Positions 6,687 through 15,988 are shown, counted from the stretch's first letter. The stretch: DNA of 64,000 nt from DASZTV01 sp035547515 (GCA_035547515.1 DASZUS010000056.1:1-64000); one strand, 5' to 3'. Made by a program: numbers and translations. The notes: generated by a model from the sequence alone, not told the origin.

Positions 6687-7712
6687 TCAGCCGAAGAAGA
6701 CCTCGACCTCGGCGTAGCGCTCGATCGAGACCGTCTTGAGCTCTCGGGTTGCCTCGCTGAGGGGGACCCGCACGATGTCGGTCCCTCGCAGCGCCACCAT
6801 GACGCCGGACTCGCCGTCGTGCACCGCATCGATGGCGTGCAGGCCGAAACGAGTCGCGAGGACCCGGTCGTAGGCCGTCGGCGTACCGCCTCGCTGGACG
6901 TGGCCGAGCACGGTCGCGCGGGCCTCCTTGCCGGTGCGCGCTGCGATCTCCTGCTCGAGCACGGCGCCGATGCCGCCGAGCCGCACATGGCCGAAGGCGT
7001 CCACGCCCTGGTCCTGCAAGGCCATCGTGCCCTCGGCCGGAACCGCGCCCTCGGCGACCACAACGATGGGTGCGTAGTGCGAGTCGAAGCGGTGCTCGAT
7101 GTAGGCGCACACCTGGTCGATGTCGAAGGGCCGCTCCGGGATCAAGATCACGTTGGCGCCACCGGCGAGGCCGGAGTGCAGCGCGATCCAGCCGGCGTGC
7201 CGTCCCATGACCTCGACGATCAGCACGCGGTGGTGCGACTCGGCAGTGGTGTGCAGGCGGTCGATCGCGTCGACCGCGATCTGCACCGCCGTGTCGAAGC
7301 CAAAGGTGTAGTCGGTGGCGCCGAGGTCGTTGTCGATCGTCTTCGGTACGCCGACGACGCGAAGCCCCTCGGCCGCCAGCGCAGTCGCAACGCCGAGCGT
7401 GTCCTCGCCCCCGATGGCGATCAGGGCATCGACGGCCGCCTCCTGAAGGTTGCGCCGGATGGTCTCCACGCCGCCATCGACCTTGAGCGGGTTGGTGCGC
7501 GAGGAGCCGAGGATCGTGCCGCCGCGCGGCAGGATGCCGCGGGTGGCCGCGACGTCGAGCGGCATCGTGAGGCCCTCGAGCGGACCCTTCCAGCCGTCCC
7601 GGAACCCCACGAACTCGTGCCCGTACACCTGGCTGCCTTTGCGCACCGCGGCCCTGATGACCGCGTTGAGCCCTGGACAGTCACCGCCGCCGGTCAGCAC
7701 ACCGATCCGCAT
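6687..7712 (-). CDS. pfkA: 6-phosphofructokinase, probably pyrophosphate-dependent
   Basis: Phosphorylates fructose 6-phosphate in glycolysis. The 341-residue protein has GGGDCPGLNAVIR at its start, the catalytic PKTIDNDL loop, and VEVMGRHAGWIAL. Two residues predict the phosphoryl donor: GGEDTLG puts Asp at 104 and VPKTIDND puts Lys at 124. In the phosphofructokinase family Gly104/Gly124 (E. coli) go with ATP, and Asp104/Lys124 go with PPi. The same GGEDTLGVA segment is, from memory, in the PPi enzyme of Amycolatopsis methanolica. The enzyme could therefore run in both directions. Confidence 0.9.
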   Translation of the reverse strand: MRIGVLTGGGDCPGLNAVIRAAVRKGSQVYGHEFVGFRDGWKGPLEGLTMPLDVAATRGILPRGGTILGSSRTNPLKVDGGVETIRRNLQEAAVDALIAIGGEDTLGVATALAAEGLRVVGVPKTIDNDLGATDYTFGFDTAVQIAVDAIDRLHTTAESHHRVLIVEVMGRHAGWIALHSGLAGGANVILIPERPFDIDQVCAYIEHRFDSHYAPIVVVAEGAVPAEGTMALQDQGVDAFGHVRLGGIGAVLEQEIAARTGKEARATVLGHVQRGGTPTAYDRVLATRFGLHAIDAVHDGESGVMVALRGTDIVRVPLSEATRELKTVSIERYAEVEVFFG

Positions 7713-7748
7713 CAGCCGACCCTACGACCAAGCACCTATGGTCAGAAC

Positions 7749-9212
7749 GTGGCCGTCCTTGCGATCGACGCCGGCACTACCGGGGTCACCGCGCTCCTCG
7801 TCACCGAGGACGGCGGCGTGAGCGCGCGGGGGTACTCCGAGTTCCCCCAGCACTTTCCGGAGCCCGGCTGGGTCGAGCACGAGCCGGAGGAGATCTGGCA
7901 GGCGACACTGCGCGCCTGCCGCGCCGTCCTCGACTCCGCACCGGAGCCGCCCACCGCCGTCGGCATCACCAACCAGCGCGAGACGGCGGTGCTGTGGGAC
8001 CGCAGGTCGCTGGCGGCGCCCCGCCGCGCCATCGTGTGGCAGGACCGCCGTACCACTGCGGTCTGCGACCGGCTGCGCGCCGCCGGCCATGAGCCGCGCA
8101 TCAGCGAGCTCACCGGGCTGCGCCTCGACCCGTACTTCACCGGCACCAAGCTCGCCTGGCTCGCCGAGCACGACAAGGTCTGGTCCGGCGTGACCGGCGG
8201 CGACGTGGTCGTCGGGACCGTCGACTCCTACCTGGTCGCGCGGCTGTCCGCTGGCCGCGAGCACGTCACCGACCCGAGCAACGCCAGCCGCACGCTGCTC
8301 TACGACCTGCGTACGGGGCGGTGGAGCGAGGAGCTATGCGATCTCCTCGACGTACCGATTGCAGCCCTCCCCGAGGTACGCCGATCCAGTGGCGACCTCG
8401 GCCGGACCGATCCCCAGGCCTTCCTCGGTCTCGACCTGCCGATCGCGGGCATCGCAGGCGACCAGCAAGCCGCGCTGTTCGGGCAGGCCTGCTTCGACGA
8501 CGGCCAGAGCAAGTGCACCTACGGCACCGGTTCGTTCATCCTCGTCAACACCGGAAGCACTCCGGTTGCCTCTGACGCCGGCCTGCTCACCACCGTTGCG
8601 TGGGACGTCGGCGACGGGCTGGTCTACGCCCTGGAAGGCGCGATCTTCGTGACCGGCGCCGCGGTGCAGTGGCTGCGCGACGGTCTCGGGCTGATCAGCT
8701 CCGCCGCTGAGACGGAGGCCGTGGCCCGCACTGTCGCCGACTCCGGCGGCATCGTGTTCGTGCCGGCGCTGACCGGCCTCGGCGCACCGCACTGGGATCC
8801 CGACGCGCGCGGCACGATCACCGGCATCACCCGCGGCACCACGCGCGCGCACCTGGTCCGCGCCACGCTCGAGGCGATCGCGTTCGAGGTACGCGACGTG
8901 GTCGACGTGATGACCCGGGACGCGGGCATCGACATCCCCGAGCTGTCGGTGGACGGCGGAGCGTCGGCCAACGACCTGCTGTGCCAGCTGCAGGCGACCG
9001 AGCTGCAGGTCCCGGTCCGGCGCCCGCAGGTCGCCGAGACGACGGCGCTCGGCGCCGCGTTCCTCGCCGGGCTCGCGACCGGCGTCTGGTCGTCGCAGAG
9101 CGAGCTGAAGGACACCTGGCGGCTCGACAAGCGGTTCGAGCCTGGCGAGCGCGACGACGCGGCCTACGCCCGCTGGCAGAACGCTGTCAGAAGGTCTACC
9201 GCGAAACGGTGA
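7749..9212 (+). CDS. glpK: Glycerol kinase
   Basis: FGGY-family kinase that makes sn-glycerol 3-phosphate from glycerol and ATP. The 487-residue protein has the phosphate-binding IDAGTTG at the start, GWVEHEPEEIW, NQRET, WQDRRT, KCTYGTGSFILVNTG and GLGAPHWDPDARG, all typical of glycerol kinases. GTG 7749 lies 6 bases after TATGGT and no Shine-Dalgarno is visible, so the message is probably leaderless. It is divergent from pfkA and followed in the opposite direction by a PlsC acyltransferase, which also acts on glycerol 3-phosphate derivatives. No glpF or glpD is adjacent. Confidence 0.93.
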   Translation: MAVLAIDAGTTGVTALLVTEDGGVSARGYSEFPQHFPEPGWVEHEPEEIWQATLRACRAVLDSAPEPPTAVGITNQRETAVLWDRRSLAAPRRAIVWQDRRTTAVCDRLRAAGHEPRISELTGLRLDPYFTGTKLAWLAEHDKVWSGVTGGDVVVGTVDSYLVARLSAGREHVTDPSNASRTLLYDLRTGRWSEELCDLLDVPIAALPEVRRSSGDLGRTDPQAFLGLDLPIAGIAGDQQAALFGQACFDDGQSKCTYGTGSFILVNTGSTPVASDAGLLTTVAWDVGDGLVYALEGAIFVTGAAVQWLRDGLGLISSAAETEAVARTVADSGGIVFVPALTGLGAPHWDPDARGTITGITRGTTRAHLVRATLEAIAFEVRDVVDVMTRDAGIDIPELSVDGGASANDLLCQLQATELQVPVRRPQVAETTALGAAFLAGLATGVWSSQSELKDTWRLDKRFEPGERDDAAYARWQNAVRRSTAKR

Positions 9213-9284
9213 AACGCACGGCGGCGTCGCGACGCAGCTCTCCACCAGCAACGCCCGCCGCACACTCACGGCGGAAACGACCGG

Positions 9285-10022
9285 CTAGGAGGCCTTTGCG
9301 AACTCCGGCTCGGCGACGAGCGCTTGCCCCGCAGCGGCTTTCGCCTCGGCGAGCTCCTCCTTGGCCTTCGCGGCGTACATGTCGACGTACTCCTGGCCGG
9401 AGAGCTGCATGAGCTCGTACATGATCTCGTCGGTGATCGACCGCAGCACGAACCGGTCGTCCTCCATCCCGGCATAGCGGGAGAAGTCCAGCGGCTTGCC
9501 GATCTTGATGCCTACCTGCATGATCTTCGGCCTGAGCTGGCCGGCCGGCTGGATCTCGAAGGTGTTGATCATCGCCACCGGGATGACCGGTACGCCGGCC
9601 TCGAGCGCCATGCGGGCGATGCCGGTCTTGCCGCGGTAGAGGCGACCGTCGGGCGAGCGAGTCCCCTCGGGGTAGATCCCGAGCAGCTCGCCGGCCTTGA
9701 GGATCTCGACGCCCTTACGCAGCGCGGCTTCGCTGGCGCGCCCGCCGCTGCGGTCGACCGGGACCTGGTTGATCGACTTGAAGAAAGCGGCAGTCAGCTT
9801 GCCTTTGATCCCCTTGCCGGTGAAGTAGTCGCCTTTCGCCAGGAACGTCACGCGCCGCTCGACCTCCAGCGGCAGGAAGAACGAGTCCGAGAACGACAGA
9901 TGGTTGCTCGCCAGGATCGCGCCGCCGCTGCTCGGCACGTTCTCCGCGCCGACGACCCACGGCCGGAACAGCGTCTTGAGGATGGGGCCGAGCACGACGT
10001 GCTTGAGCAACCAATAAACCAT
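9285..10022 (-). CDS. plsC: 1-acyl-sn-glycerol-3-phosphate acyltransferase (PlsC-like)
   Basis: Acylates lysophosphatidic acid to phosphatidic acid at the membrane in phospholipid synthesis. The 245-residue protein has the NHxxxxD motif as NHLSFSD (about residue 40) and the substrate-binding motif YPEGTRSPDG (about residue 118). The N-terminal hydrophobic stretch (VYWLLKHVVLGPILKTLF) fits a membrane-associated enzyme. The ATG at 10022 has GAGGAGG upstream at ideal spacing. Members of this family vary in acyl acceptor, so the exact substrate is not proven. Confidence 0.85.
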   Translation of the reverse strand: MVYWLLKHVVLGPILKTLFRPWVVGAENVPSSGGAILASNHLSFSDSFFLPLEVERRVTFLAKGDYFTGKGIKGKLTAAFFKSINQVPVDRSGGRASEAALRKGVEILKAGELLGIYPEGTRSPDGRLYRGKTGIARMALEAGVPVIPVAMINTFEIQPAGQLRPKIMQVGIKIGKPLDFSRYAGMEDDRFVLRSITDEIMYELMQLSGQEYVDMYAAKAKEELAEAKAAAGQALVAEPEFAKAS

Positions 10023-10169
10023 CGCGAGACCTCCTCTCGAGTTCTCCGAAATCCACCAAGTCGCTGGATACGACCCTAGGCAGACCGGTTTGGTTACCGC
10101 AATCCCGAAACCGAAACGACGATCTTACCGAGCGTGAGGGTTACCTGCCGGTCATGCGACGATCGATAC

Positions 10170-10964
10170 GTGAGCGCGGGGTTTTCACCGACCGATACCG
10201 ACCCGTACGCCGCGGACGGCGGCCCGGTCGGCGCGGTGCTCTGCCACGGCTTCACGGGTATGCCCGGGAGCATGCGGCCCTGGGGTGAGGCTCTGGCCGG
10301 GGCCGGGCTGACCGTGCGGATCCCGCGGCTTCCCGGGCACGGCACCCGCTGGCAGGACGCGAACCGCTCGACCTGGCAGGAGTGGTACGCAGCGCTCGAC
10401 TCGGCGGTCGACGAGGTCCGTGGCCGTTGCACTTCGACGTTCGTGATGGGGCTCTCGATGGGCGCCACCCTCACGATTCGGCTGGCCGAGCAGCGCGGGC
10501 ACGACCTCGCCGGGATCGTGCTGGTGAACCCGTCGCTGTTCACCACGCGCAAGGACGCCAAGCTGCTCCCGGTCATGCGCCACGTCATCCCGTCGCTCAA
10601 GGGCATCGGAAGCGACATCAAGAAGCCCGGAGTGGTCGAGCCGGCGTACCCGAGGACACCCCTTCAGGCGGCCTACCAGCTGTCCTTGCTGTGGCGGGCG
10701 ACCAACGCCGATCTCGCCAAGGTCAACACGCCGATGCTCGTGATGACCAGCCGCGAGGACCACGTCGTCGAGCCGGGCAATGCCGAGCGCCTGATGACCG
10801 GCGTCTCCTCCGCCGACAAGCGCCAGATCTGGCTCGAGGACAGCTACCACGTCGCGACGCTGGACAACGACCTGCCCCGGATCATCGACGAGTCGCTGTC
10901 TTTCGTTCGCAGCCACAGCCCCGCAGTGACGCCGGAGATGTCCCGTGACCGAGATCTGCCATGA
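10170..10964 (+). CDS. Alpha/beta-hydrolase (carboxylesterase/lipase-like)
   Basis: A 264-residue serine hydrolase. It has an oxyanion-hole segment VLCHGFTGMPGSMRPWGEAL, the nucleophile elbow GLSMGA (Ser in the GxSxG motif), an Asp in MTSREDHVV and a His in DSYHVATLD, which complete a plausible catalytic triad. This resembles the Est30/monoacylglycerol lipase group. The natural ester substrate is unknown. The start is uncertain: GTG 10170 fits the family best, and GTG 10134 would add 12 residues. It runs just ahead of a membrane protein gene on the same strand and may share its transcript. Confidence 0.8.
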   Translation: MSAGFSPTDTDPYAADGGPVGAVLCHGFTGMPGSMRPWGEALAGAGLTVRIPRLPGHGTRWQDANRSTWQEWYAALDSAVDEVRGRCTSTFVMGLSMGATLTIRLAEQRGHDLAGIVLVNPSLFTTRKDAKLLPVMRHVIPSLKGIGSDIKKPGVVEPAYPRTPLQAAYQLSLLWRATNADLAKVNTPMLVMTSREDHVVEPGNAERLMTGVSSADKRQIWLEDSYHVATLDNDLPRIIDESLSFVRSHSPAVTPEMSRDRDLP

Positions 10965-10976
10965 CTGAGATGTGCG

Positions 10977-11708
10977 ATGACTGAGAGCAGCTCGGGCCCG
11001 CGGCCCGGCGCGCGCGACAACGGGCTGCGTTGCGCGGGGTACGTCGCGGCCGGCGACCTCGATCCGCGCGTCGCCGACGCGCTGCTCGACACGCTTCGCT
11101 CCGAGGGGATCGCGGCCTACGCCGCACCCACCCCGGCCTCGCGCGGCGGTTACCTCGAGCTGCGCCTGCCCGACCAGCTCACCGACCGGGTCTACGTCGA
11201 TGCGCAGAAGTCCGCGCGGGCGATGGAGCTGTTCGCCCAGGAGCGCTCCGAAGCGGCGGCGGAGCCCTCCGGGCCCGAAGCGCCGACCAGCCAGCCACAC
11301 AGCACCGGCGACCTCGACGTCGACGCGGCCTGGCAACAGCTGCTGACCTCGCTGCAGACACCCAGTGATGCGGTGACCTGGCCGGACCGCGAGGACGTCC
11401 CCGCGGGTTCGCCGCCCGCGACCTTCGACGCCGCACGGCTGTCGGTCGGCGCCTCGCCGTACGAGATCGACGACGACGAGCACTACGTGCCTCCGCAGCC
11501 GCCGCCCATCCCGAAGCTGCGGCCGGTGACCATCGGCTCGCTGGCCGCGATCATCGGCGGGCTGCTCATCCTGATCACCGGCGTCGACGGCGGCGAGTTC
11601 GGCTGGCTCGGGATCCTGGGCATCCTCGGCGGCGGCGCGGCGCTCATCTGGTACATGAAGGACGGCCCGCCGGACGACTCCGGCTGGGACGACGGCGCCG
11701 TCGTCTAG
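10977..11708 (+). CDS. Conserved membrane protein of unknown function
   Basis: A 243-residue protein. An N-terminal soluble region of about 85 residues (YVAAGDLDPRVADALLDTLRSEGIAAY) looks like a small alpha/beta fold. It is followed by an acidic, proline-rich linker and two closely spaced transmembrane helices (about 181-199 and 207-225, rich in glycine), with a short acidic tail. It starts 12 bases after the hydrolase gene and is probably co-transcribed. No function is recognised. Confidence 0.7.
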   Translation: MTESSSGPRPGARDNGLRCAGYVAAGDLDPRVADALLDTLRSEGIAAYAAPTPASRGGYLELRLPDQLTDRVYVDAQKSARAMELFAQERSEAAAEPSGPEAPTSQPHSTGDLDVDAAWQQLLTSLQTPSDAVTWPDREDVPAGSPPATFDAARLSVGASPYEIDDDEHYVPPQPPPIPKLRPVTIGSLAAIIGGLLILITGVDGGEFGWLGILGILGGGAALIWYMKDGPPDDSGWDDGAVV

Positions 11709-11766
11709 CGAGCTACCGAGCGCCCATTCGGTGTTGATCATCGCAAATGTGGGGAGTGGTGATCAG

Positions 11767-13014
11767 ATGCTGGTCAACGAGACGGTGGAGATAACCGGCC
11801 ACCTGATGGACTCGGGCGTCCTCGCCAAGGTCCTGGACGACGTCCTCGACTACGGCGGCGACTACACCGTCGAGCGGATCGACCTCGGCAAGGCGCACGA
11901 GGACGAGTCGCACGCGGTGATCGTCGTCGGCGCGGACACCGAGGACAAGCTCGCCCGCATCCTGATGCGGCTGCAGGTCCATGGCGTCAACCTGGTCGAG
12001 CCGGGCGAGGCCGAGCTGGTCGCGGCGCCGGCCGACGGCGTCTTCCCCGAGGCCTTCTACTCGACCACGAACCTCGAGACGGTCGTGCGGCTCGGCGGCC
12101 AGTGGGTGCCCGTGGAGCAGCCCGAGATGGACTGCGGTCTGATCGTGACCAACGGGCGAGTGCGCACGATCCCGGTCAGCGACGTGCGGGCCGGCGACCA
12201 GATCGTCGTCGGGGCTGCCGGGGTCAAGGTGGTCCTTCCGCAACGCGAGCATCGCGCCGTCGAGCACCACGCCCTCGAGGGCGGGTTCGAGTTCATGAGC
12301 TCCAGCGTGTCCAGCGAGAAGCCGCAAGCCCTCGTCGTACGGCAGACCGCCGCCCGGATGCGCGAGGTCAAGAACGACGGCAACCGGATCCTGTGGGTCG
12401 CGGGGCCCGCGGTCGTCCACACCGGCGCGGCGACACCGATGGTCGAGCTGGTGCGCCATGGCTGGGTCGACGTGCTGTTCAGCGGCAACGCGCTCGCCAC
12501 CCACGACATCGAGTCCGCGCTGTTCGGAACCTCACTCGGCGTCGATCTCACCGTCGGGACCGGAGTCGCCCACGGCCACGAGCACCACATCCGGGCGATC
12601 AACACGATCCGCGCGGCCGGGTCGATCAAGGAGGCAGTCGAGGCCGGGATCCTGCAGCGCGGCGTGATGCACGCGATGGTTCAGGCCGGCAAGCCCTACG
12701 TCCTGGTCGGATCGGTCCGCGACGACGGGCCCCTACCCGACGTCTACACCGACGTGGTCGAAGGGCAACGGGCGATGCGGGCCCAGCTGCCAGGTGTCGG
12801 CTTCGCGATCATGGTCGCGACGATGCTGCACTCGATCGCGACCGGAAACCTGCTGCCCGCATCCGTGCCGCTGATCGCCGTCGACATCAACCCCGCGACG
12901 GTGACCAAGCTCGCCGATCGCGGCAGCGCGCAGGCGGTCGGCATCGTGACCGACATCGGGTTGTTCCTCGAGCAGCTTGCCCTCGAGCTCATCCCGGAAT
13001 ACCGCCGCGACTAG
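11767..13014 (+). CDS. TIGR00300-family (LOR/SDH-like) protein, possible ornithine cyclodeaminase
   Basis: A 415-residue cytosolic protein of the TIGR00300 family. The N-terminal 100 residues (VEITGHLMDSGVLAKVLDDVLDYGGDY) form the LOR/SDH-conserved region. The C-terminal part has Rossmann-like features (VDVLFSGNALATHDIESA and DINPATVTKLADRG). From memory, archaeal members and the C-terminal part of cyanobacterial AgrE/ArgZ convert ornithine to proline without resembling classical ornithine cyclodeaminase; whether that holds here is inference. The ATG at 11767 was preferred to GTG 11731 because GGGGAG precedes it and the family homology begins there. It overlaps the stop of the convergent gene by CTAG. 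Confidence 0.75.
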   Translation: MLVNETVEITGHLMDSGVLAKVLDDVLDYGGDYTVERIDLGKAHEDESHAVIVVGADTEDKLARILMRLQVHGVNLVEPGEAELVAAPADGVFPEAFYSTTNLETVVRLGGQWVPVEQPEMDCGLIVTNGRVRTIPVSDVRAGDQIVVGAAGVKVVLPQREHRAVEHHALEGGFEFMSSSVSSEKPQALVVRQTAARMREVKNDGNRILWVAGPAVVHTGAATPMVELVRHGWVDVLFSGNALATHDIESALFGTSLGVDLTVGTGVAHGHEHHIRAINTIRAAGSIKEAVEAGILQRGVMHAMVQAGKPYVLVGSVRDDGPLPDVYTDVVEGQRAMRAQLPGVGFAIMVATMLHSIATGNLLPASVPLIAVDINPATVTKLADRGSAQAVGIVTDIGLFLEQLALELIPEYRRD

Positions 13015-13526
13015 CGCTGCAGAACGGCGAGGGTGGGACGCGCGTCCGGGACTCCCGGCACGCCGATCGGGCCGCACGACACGACGGTGACGCTCCGGTC
13101 GACGGTGATCGCCGCCGGGCCGCCGACGCCGCCGACAACCACCGTCGGCAGCTCGCCGGCGTCGAAGTCGGCGGCTCCTCCGGTCGCGGCAACCACCAGG
13201 CGCCAGCGCTCACCGCGCACCTCGAACGAGAAGGTGATGACGGCCGGGCTGGTACCCGCCGACGACGACGAGGTGCGGAACGTCGCCTCGAGCGGGTCAA
13301 CGCGCAACGACGTGGCGACGAACATCCCGCCGACCCGGTCTGCGGTGGCGACGACCAGGCCGAGCTGTCGCGCGATCTTCGCGCGCTTGGACCGCCAGCG
13401 CTGGTAGCGCGGCGCGCCGGTGATCGCGACCACGTCGGGACGGTGCTCGGTGACGGCCGCGAAGGCCGCGTCGGGGTTGCGGCTGACGAGGCCGGCGTCC
13501 AGGGCCATGACTCGCAGCTCGCTCAT
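13011..13526 (-). CDS. Endonuclease/exonuclease/phosphatase-like small protein
   Basis: A 171-residue protein whose start overlaps the stop of the glucokinase gene (ATGA), implying translational coupling. The N-terminal LRVMALDAGL and PDVVAITGAP segments resemble the first strands of the endonuclease/exonuclease/phosphatase fold. The usual metal-binding Asn/Glu and the C-terminal SDH motif are not evident, so it may be inactive or only distantly related. Its role next to glucokinase is unknown. Confidence 0.55.
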   Translation of the reverse strand: MSELRVMALDAGLVSRNPDAAFAAVTEHRPDVVAITGAPRYQRWRSKRAKIARQLGLVVATADRVGGMFVATSLRVDPLEATFRTSSSSAGTSPAVITFSFEVRGERWRLVVAATGGAADFDAGELPTVVVGGVGGPAAITVDRSVTVVSCGPIGVPGVPDARPTLAVLQR

Positions 13527-14467
13527 GCCGTCCTCGCCAGGTCTGCCGCGCCGATCATCCCCGCGTCCGGCCCGAGCCGTGCCGGCACGATGTCGGCAAG
13601 CGGGCGGTGGCCGCGTCCCGACAGCACGGCCGCGTAGTGCTCGCGTGCCGGCCGCAGCAGCAGCTCCCCCGCGTCCACCACGCCACCTCCGATCACGAAC
13701 CGGCCCGGGTCGAGGATCGCGGCGAGGTCGGCGATGCCCTGGCCGAGCCACCGGCCGATCTCCTCGAAGCAGCCAATCGCTGCCGCATCGCCCTCGTGCG
13801 CGGCCTGGGTCACCACCGGCCCGTTGATGAGCTCCGCGTCGCCCGCGGCCAGCTCGAGGAGCCGCCCCGCCTCGGCAGGTCGCTGCTCAGCCATCGCGCG
13901 AGCCGCCCGCACCAGCGCGGTGCCACTGCAGTACTGCTCGAGACACCCGAGGTTCCCGCACCCGCACGGCCGCCCGTCGGGAACCACGCGCATGTGCCCC
14001 GGCTCGCCCCCGATGCCGAACTGCCCGCGGCGCAGCTTGCCGTCGATGATCAGACCACAGCCGATGCCGGTGCCGATCGTCAGCACCACGGTGTCCGGAT
14101 GGTGCTCGCCGGCCCCGAAGCAGTACTCCCCCCAGGCAGCCGCGTTGGCGTCGTTCTCGACCACGACCGGCAGGTCGAGCAGCCGCGACAGGTCCGCGTA
14201 GAGCGGGGTGTTGCGCCAGGCCAGGTTCGGCGCGAACAGCACCGTGTGCCGGGAGGCGTCGACCCATCCCGCGGCGCCGATGCCGACCGAGACGACCTCG
14301 TGCTCCTGCCGCAGCTCGGCCACTGCCTCGGCGACCAGCGCCTCGACCATCGCGGGGTCCTGGCTCGGCGTCGCACGACGGACCCGCGCAAGGATCGTCC
14401 CCGATGCGTCGACGACGCCGGCGGCGATCTTCGTCCCCCCGATGTCGATTCCAACGGCGAGCGTCAT
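13523..14467 (-). CDS. glkA: ROK-family glucokinase
   Basis: Phosphorylates glucose with ATP and, in Streptomyces, also takes part in glucose repression. The 314-residue protein has the ATP-binding GIDIGGTKIAAGVVD at the start and the ROK zinc signature EPGHMR followed by CGCGNLGCLEQYCSG (about residues 151-180), which holds the structural zinc. Length is typical of actinobacterial glucokinases. The ATG at 14467 is 10 bases after the stop of the preceding small gene, so it probably belongs to the minus-strand unit 13011-14774 or longer. Confidence 0.9.
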   Translation of the reverse strand: MTLAVGIDIGGTKIAAGVVDASGTILARVRRATPSQDPAMVEALVAEAVAELRQEHEVVSVGIGAAGWVDASRHTVLFAPNLAWRNTPLYADLSRLLDLPVVVENDANAAAWGEYCFGAGEHHPDTVVLTIGTGIGCGLIIDGKLRRGQFGIGGEPGHMRVVPDGRPCGCGNLGCLEQYCSGTALVRAARAMAEQRPAEAGRLLELAAGDAELINGPVVTQAAHEGDAAAIGCFEEIGRWLGQGIADLAAILDPGRFVIGGGVVDAGELLLRPAREHYAAVLSGRGHRPLADIVPARLGPDAGMIGAADLARTA

Positions 14468-14477
14468 CGTCGTTCGC

Positions 14478-14774
14478 TCACTCGAGGTCGATCCTCTGCA
14501 CGCCGCCGTCCGATCGCTCGTGGTGGCCGTGCTGGTCCACGACGGAACGCAGCGCGGCCATCATCGACGTGGCGGCGTCGACCAGATACCCGAACGTCTC
14601 GGGCTGGGTACGCCGCGCCAAGGCCAGCAGCTGGCACAGCGGGCAGATCTGGCACTCCGCGCCCTCGCCCACTCCTTGCAGCGGCTCGCCGACCGCTCCG
14701 CGAGCCCACTCCCCGATCGCCTCGACCAACCGCGCCGCCTCCTCGGCGAGCGGCCCCGGCTGCGCCGCGGTCAC
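14478..14774 (-). CDS. Small conserved actinobacterial protein (DUF5304-like)
   Basis: A 98-residue protein with an N-terminal helical region (LAEEAARLVEAIGEWARG) and a CxxC pair in ECQICPLCQLLALARR, so it may bind a metal or form a disulfide. The GTG at 14774 overlaps the stop of the ArsA-like ATPase gene by four bases (GTGA) and has GGAGG five bases upstream, which decides the start. A protein of this type sits at the same place in Streptomyces, where it is usually labelled DUF5304; that label is from memory. Function unknown. Confidence 0.7.
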   Translation of the reverse strand: MTAAQPGPLAEEAARLVEAIGEWARGAVGEPLQGVGEGAECQICPLCQLLALARRTQPETFGYLVDAATSMMAALRSVVDQHGHHERSDGGVQRIDLE

Positions 14775-15964
14775 AGCGACCTCCACACCGCGGGGTCGGC
14801 AGCGAAGCGCACGCGCAAGACGCCCTCGCGCAGCGCCGCGCCTTCGACCACGCACCGCCGCAGCACGCTCGGCAAGGCAAGCACCCGCCGGTAGCCGCCG
14901 ACCGTCACCACCAGGTCGTCGCCCTTGCGCACCAGCTCCACCTCATCGCGACCGGCGTGCGGCAGGGACAGCGCCATGACGTACTCGTCACTGCTGATCT
15001 GCTCCACGGCCAGGGGGTCGGCGACCTCGACACTGTCGAGTGGATCCGCGCCCGCGGCGTACATCGCGTCGGCGAAGGCGATCAGGGCATCCAGCCCGAT
15101 GGGCTCGGCTGCGGCGTACTCCGACGTCCACAGCGACACGCCGGGAAAGGACGCCGCGACGTCGGCCAAGTGCTCGCGCTGCCGGTGCACCCAGCCATCA
15201 CGCCAGCCGTCGGCAGGACCGCCGGGAAAGACCCGGTTGGCGACCACGCCATCGACTCGGTAGCCGAACAGCGACAAGGCGGTAAGCGTCCGCCGAGCCT
15301 CCGCGACGACCATGGCCTCCGGCGTCAGCACCAGGCGCACCGATGCCTTCGACGGGTCGGCAACGAGCGCGCGTACCTCCGCGAGCTCGTCGCACAGCCG
15401 CTGGGCGGCGGCGAAGACCGAGTCGGGGGGCAGCGGCAACCCGGCGAGATGGCTCAGCACCGGCCGGACGTTGCGCAGGACCCGGCGGTCGGTCGGATAG
15501 ACCCGTTGCATCCACCACTGCATCGCCTCGGGCAGCGCCAGCAGCCGCAACGTCTCGCCGGTCGGCGCGCAGTCGACGACGACGACGTCCCACCGCCCGC
15601 CCGCGACCTGGTTGCGCAGCTCGAGCAGCGCAAGGACTTCTTCGGCACCGGGAAGCACGGTCAGCTCCTCGGCTTCCAGCGGAGCGATCCCGCCCTGAAC
15701 GAGGACCTCCCGCAGGTAGTCCTGCACCGAGCGCCAGCTCGACTCGAACGCCCGCTGAGCGTCCACCTGCTGGCCGTAGAGGCCTGCGTCGATCTCGGTC
15801 GGGGTGTCGGCGAGCGTCACCCCGAAGGCGTCGTCGAGCGAGTGAGCCGGGTCCGTAGACAGGACGAGTGTCTTGTGGCCCCGGCGCGCAGCATGGGCCG
15901 CAGTCGCCGCAGAGGTGGTCGTCTTGCCGACGCCACCTTTGCCGGTGAACAGCAGGACGCGCAC
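14771..15964 (-). CDS. ArsA/GET3-family ATPase
   Basis: A 397-residue P-loop ATPase of the SIMIBI class. It opens with the deviant Walker A LLFTGKGGVGKTTTSAATA, followed by the switch region VLSTDPAHSLDDAFG and a Walker B-like DVVVVDCAPTGETLRLL. This is the ArsA/TRC40 signature. No arsenite-binding cysteine cluster and no ArsB partner are seen, so arsenite export is not supported. Single-copy actinobacterial members have no settled function. GTG 15964 is 6 bases after TAGCCT, suggesting a leaderless start; TTG 15970 is the alternative. Confidence 0.8.
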   Translation of the reverse strand: MRVLLFTGKGGVGKTTTSAATAAHAARRGHKTLVLSTDPAHSLDDAFGVTLADTPTEIDAGLYGQQVDAQRAFESSWRSVQDYLREVLVQGGIAPLEAEELTVLPGAEEVLALLELRNQVAGGRWDVVVVDCAPTGETLRLLALPEAMQWWMQRVYPTDRRVLRNVRPVLSHLAGLPLPPDSVFAAAQRLCDELAEVRALVADPSKASVRLVLTPEAMVVAEARRTLTALSLFGYRVDGVVANRVFPGGPADGWRDGWVHRQREHLADVAASFPGVSLWTSEYAAAEPIGLDALIAFADAMYAAGADPLDSVEVADPLAVEQISSDEYVMALSLPHAGRDEVELVRKGDDLVVTVGGYRRVLALPSVLRRCVVEGAALREGVLRVRFAADPAVWRSL

Positions 15965-15988
15965 TGGCAAAGGCTACGTGGCGGCGGC

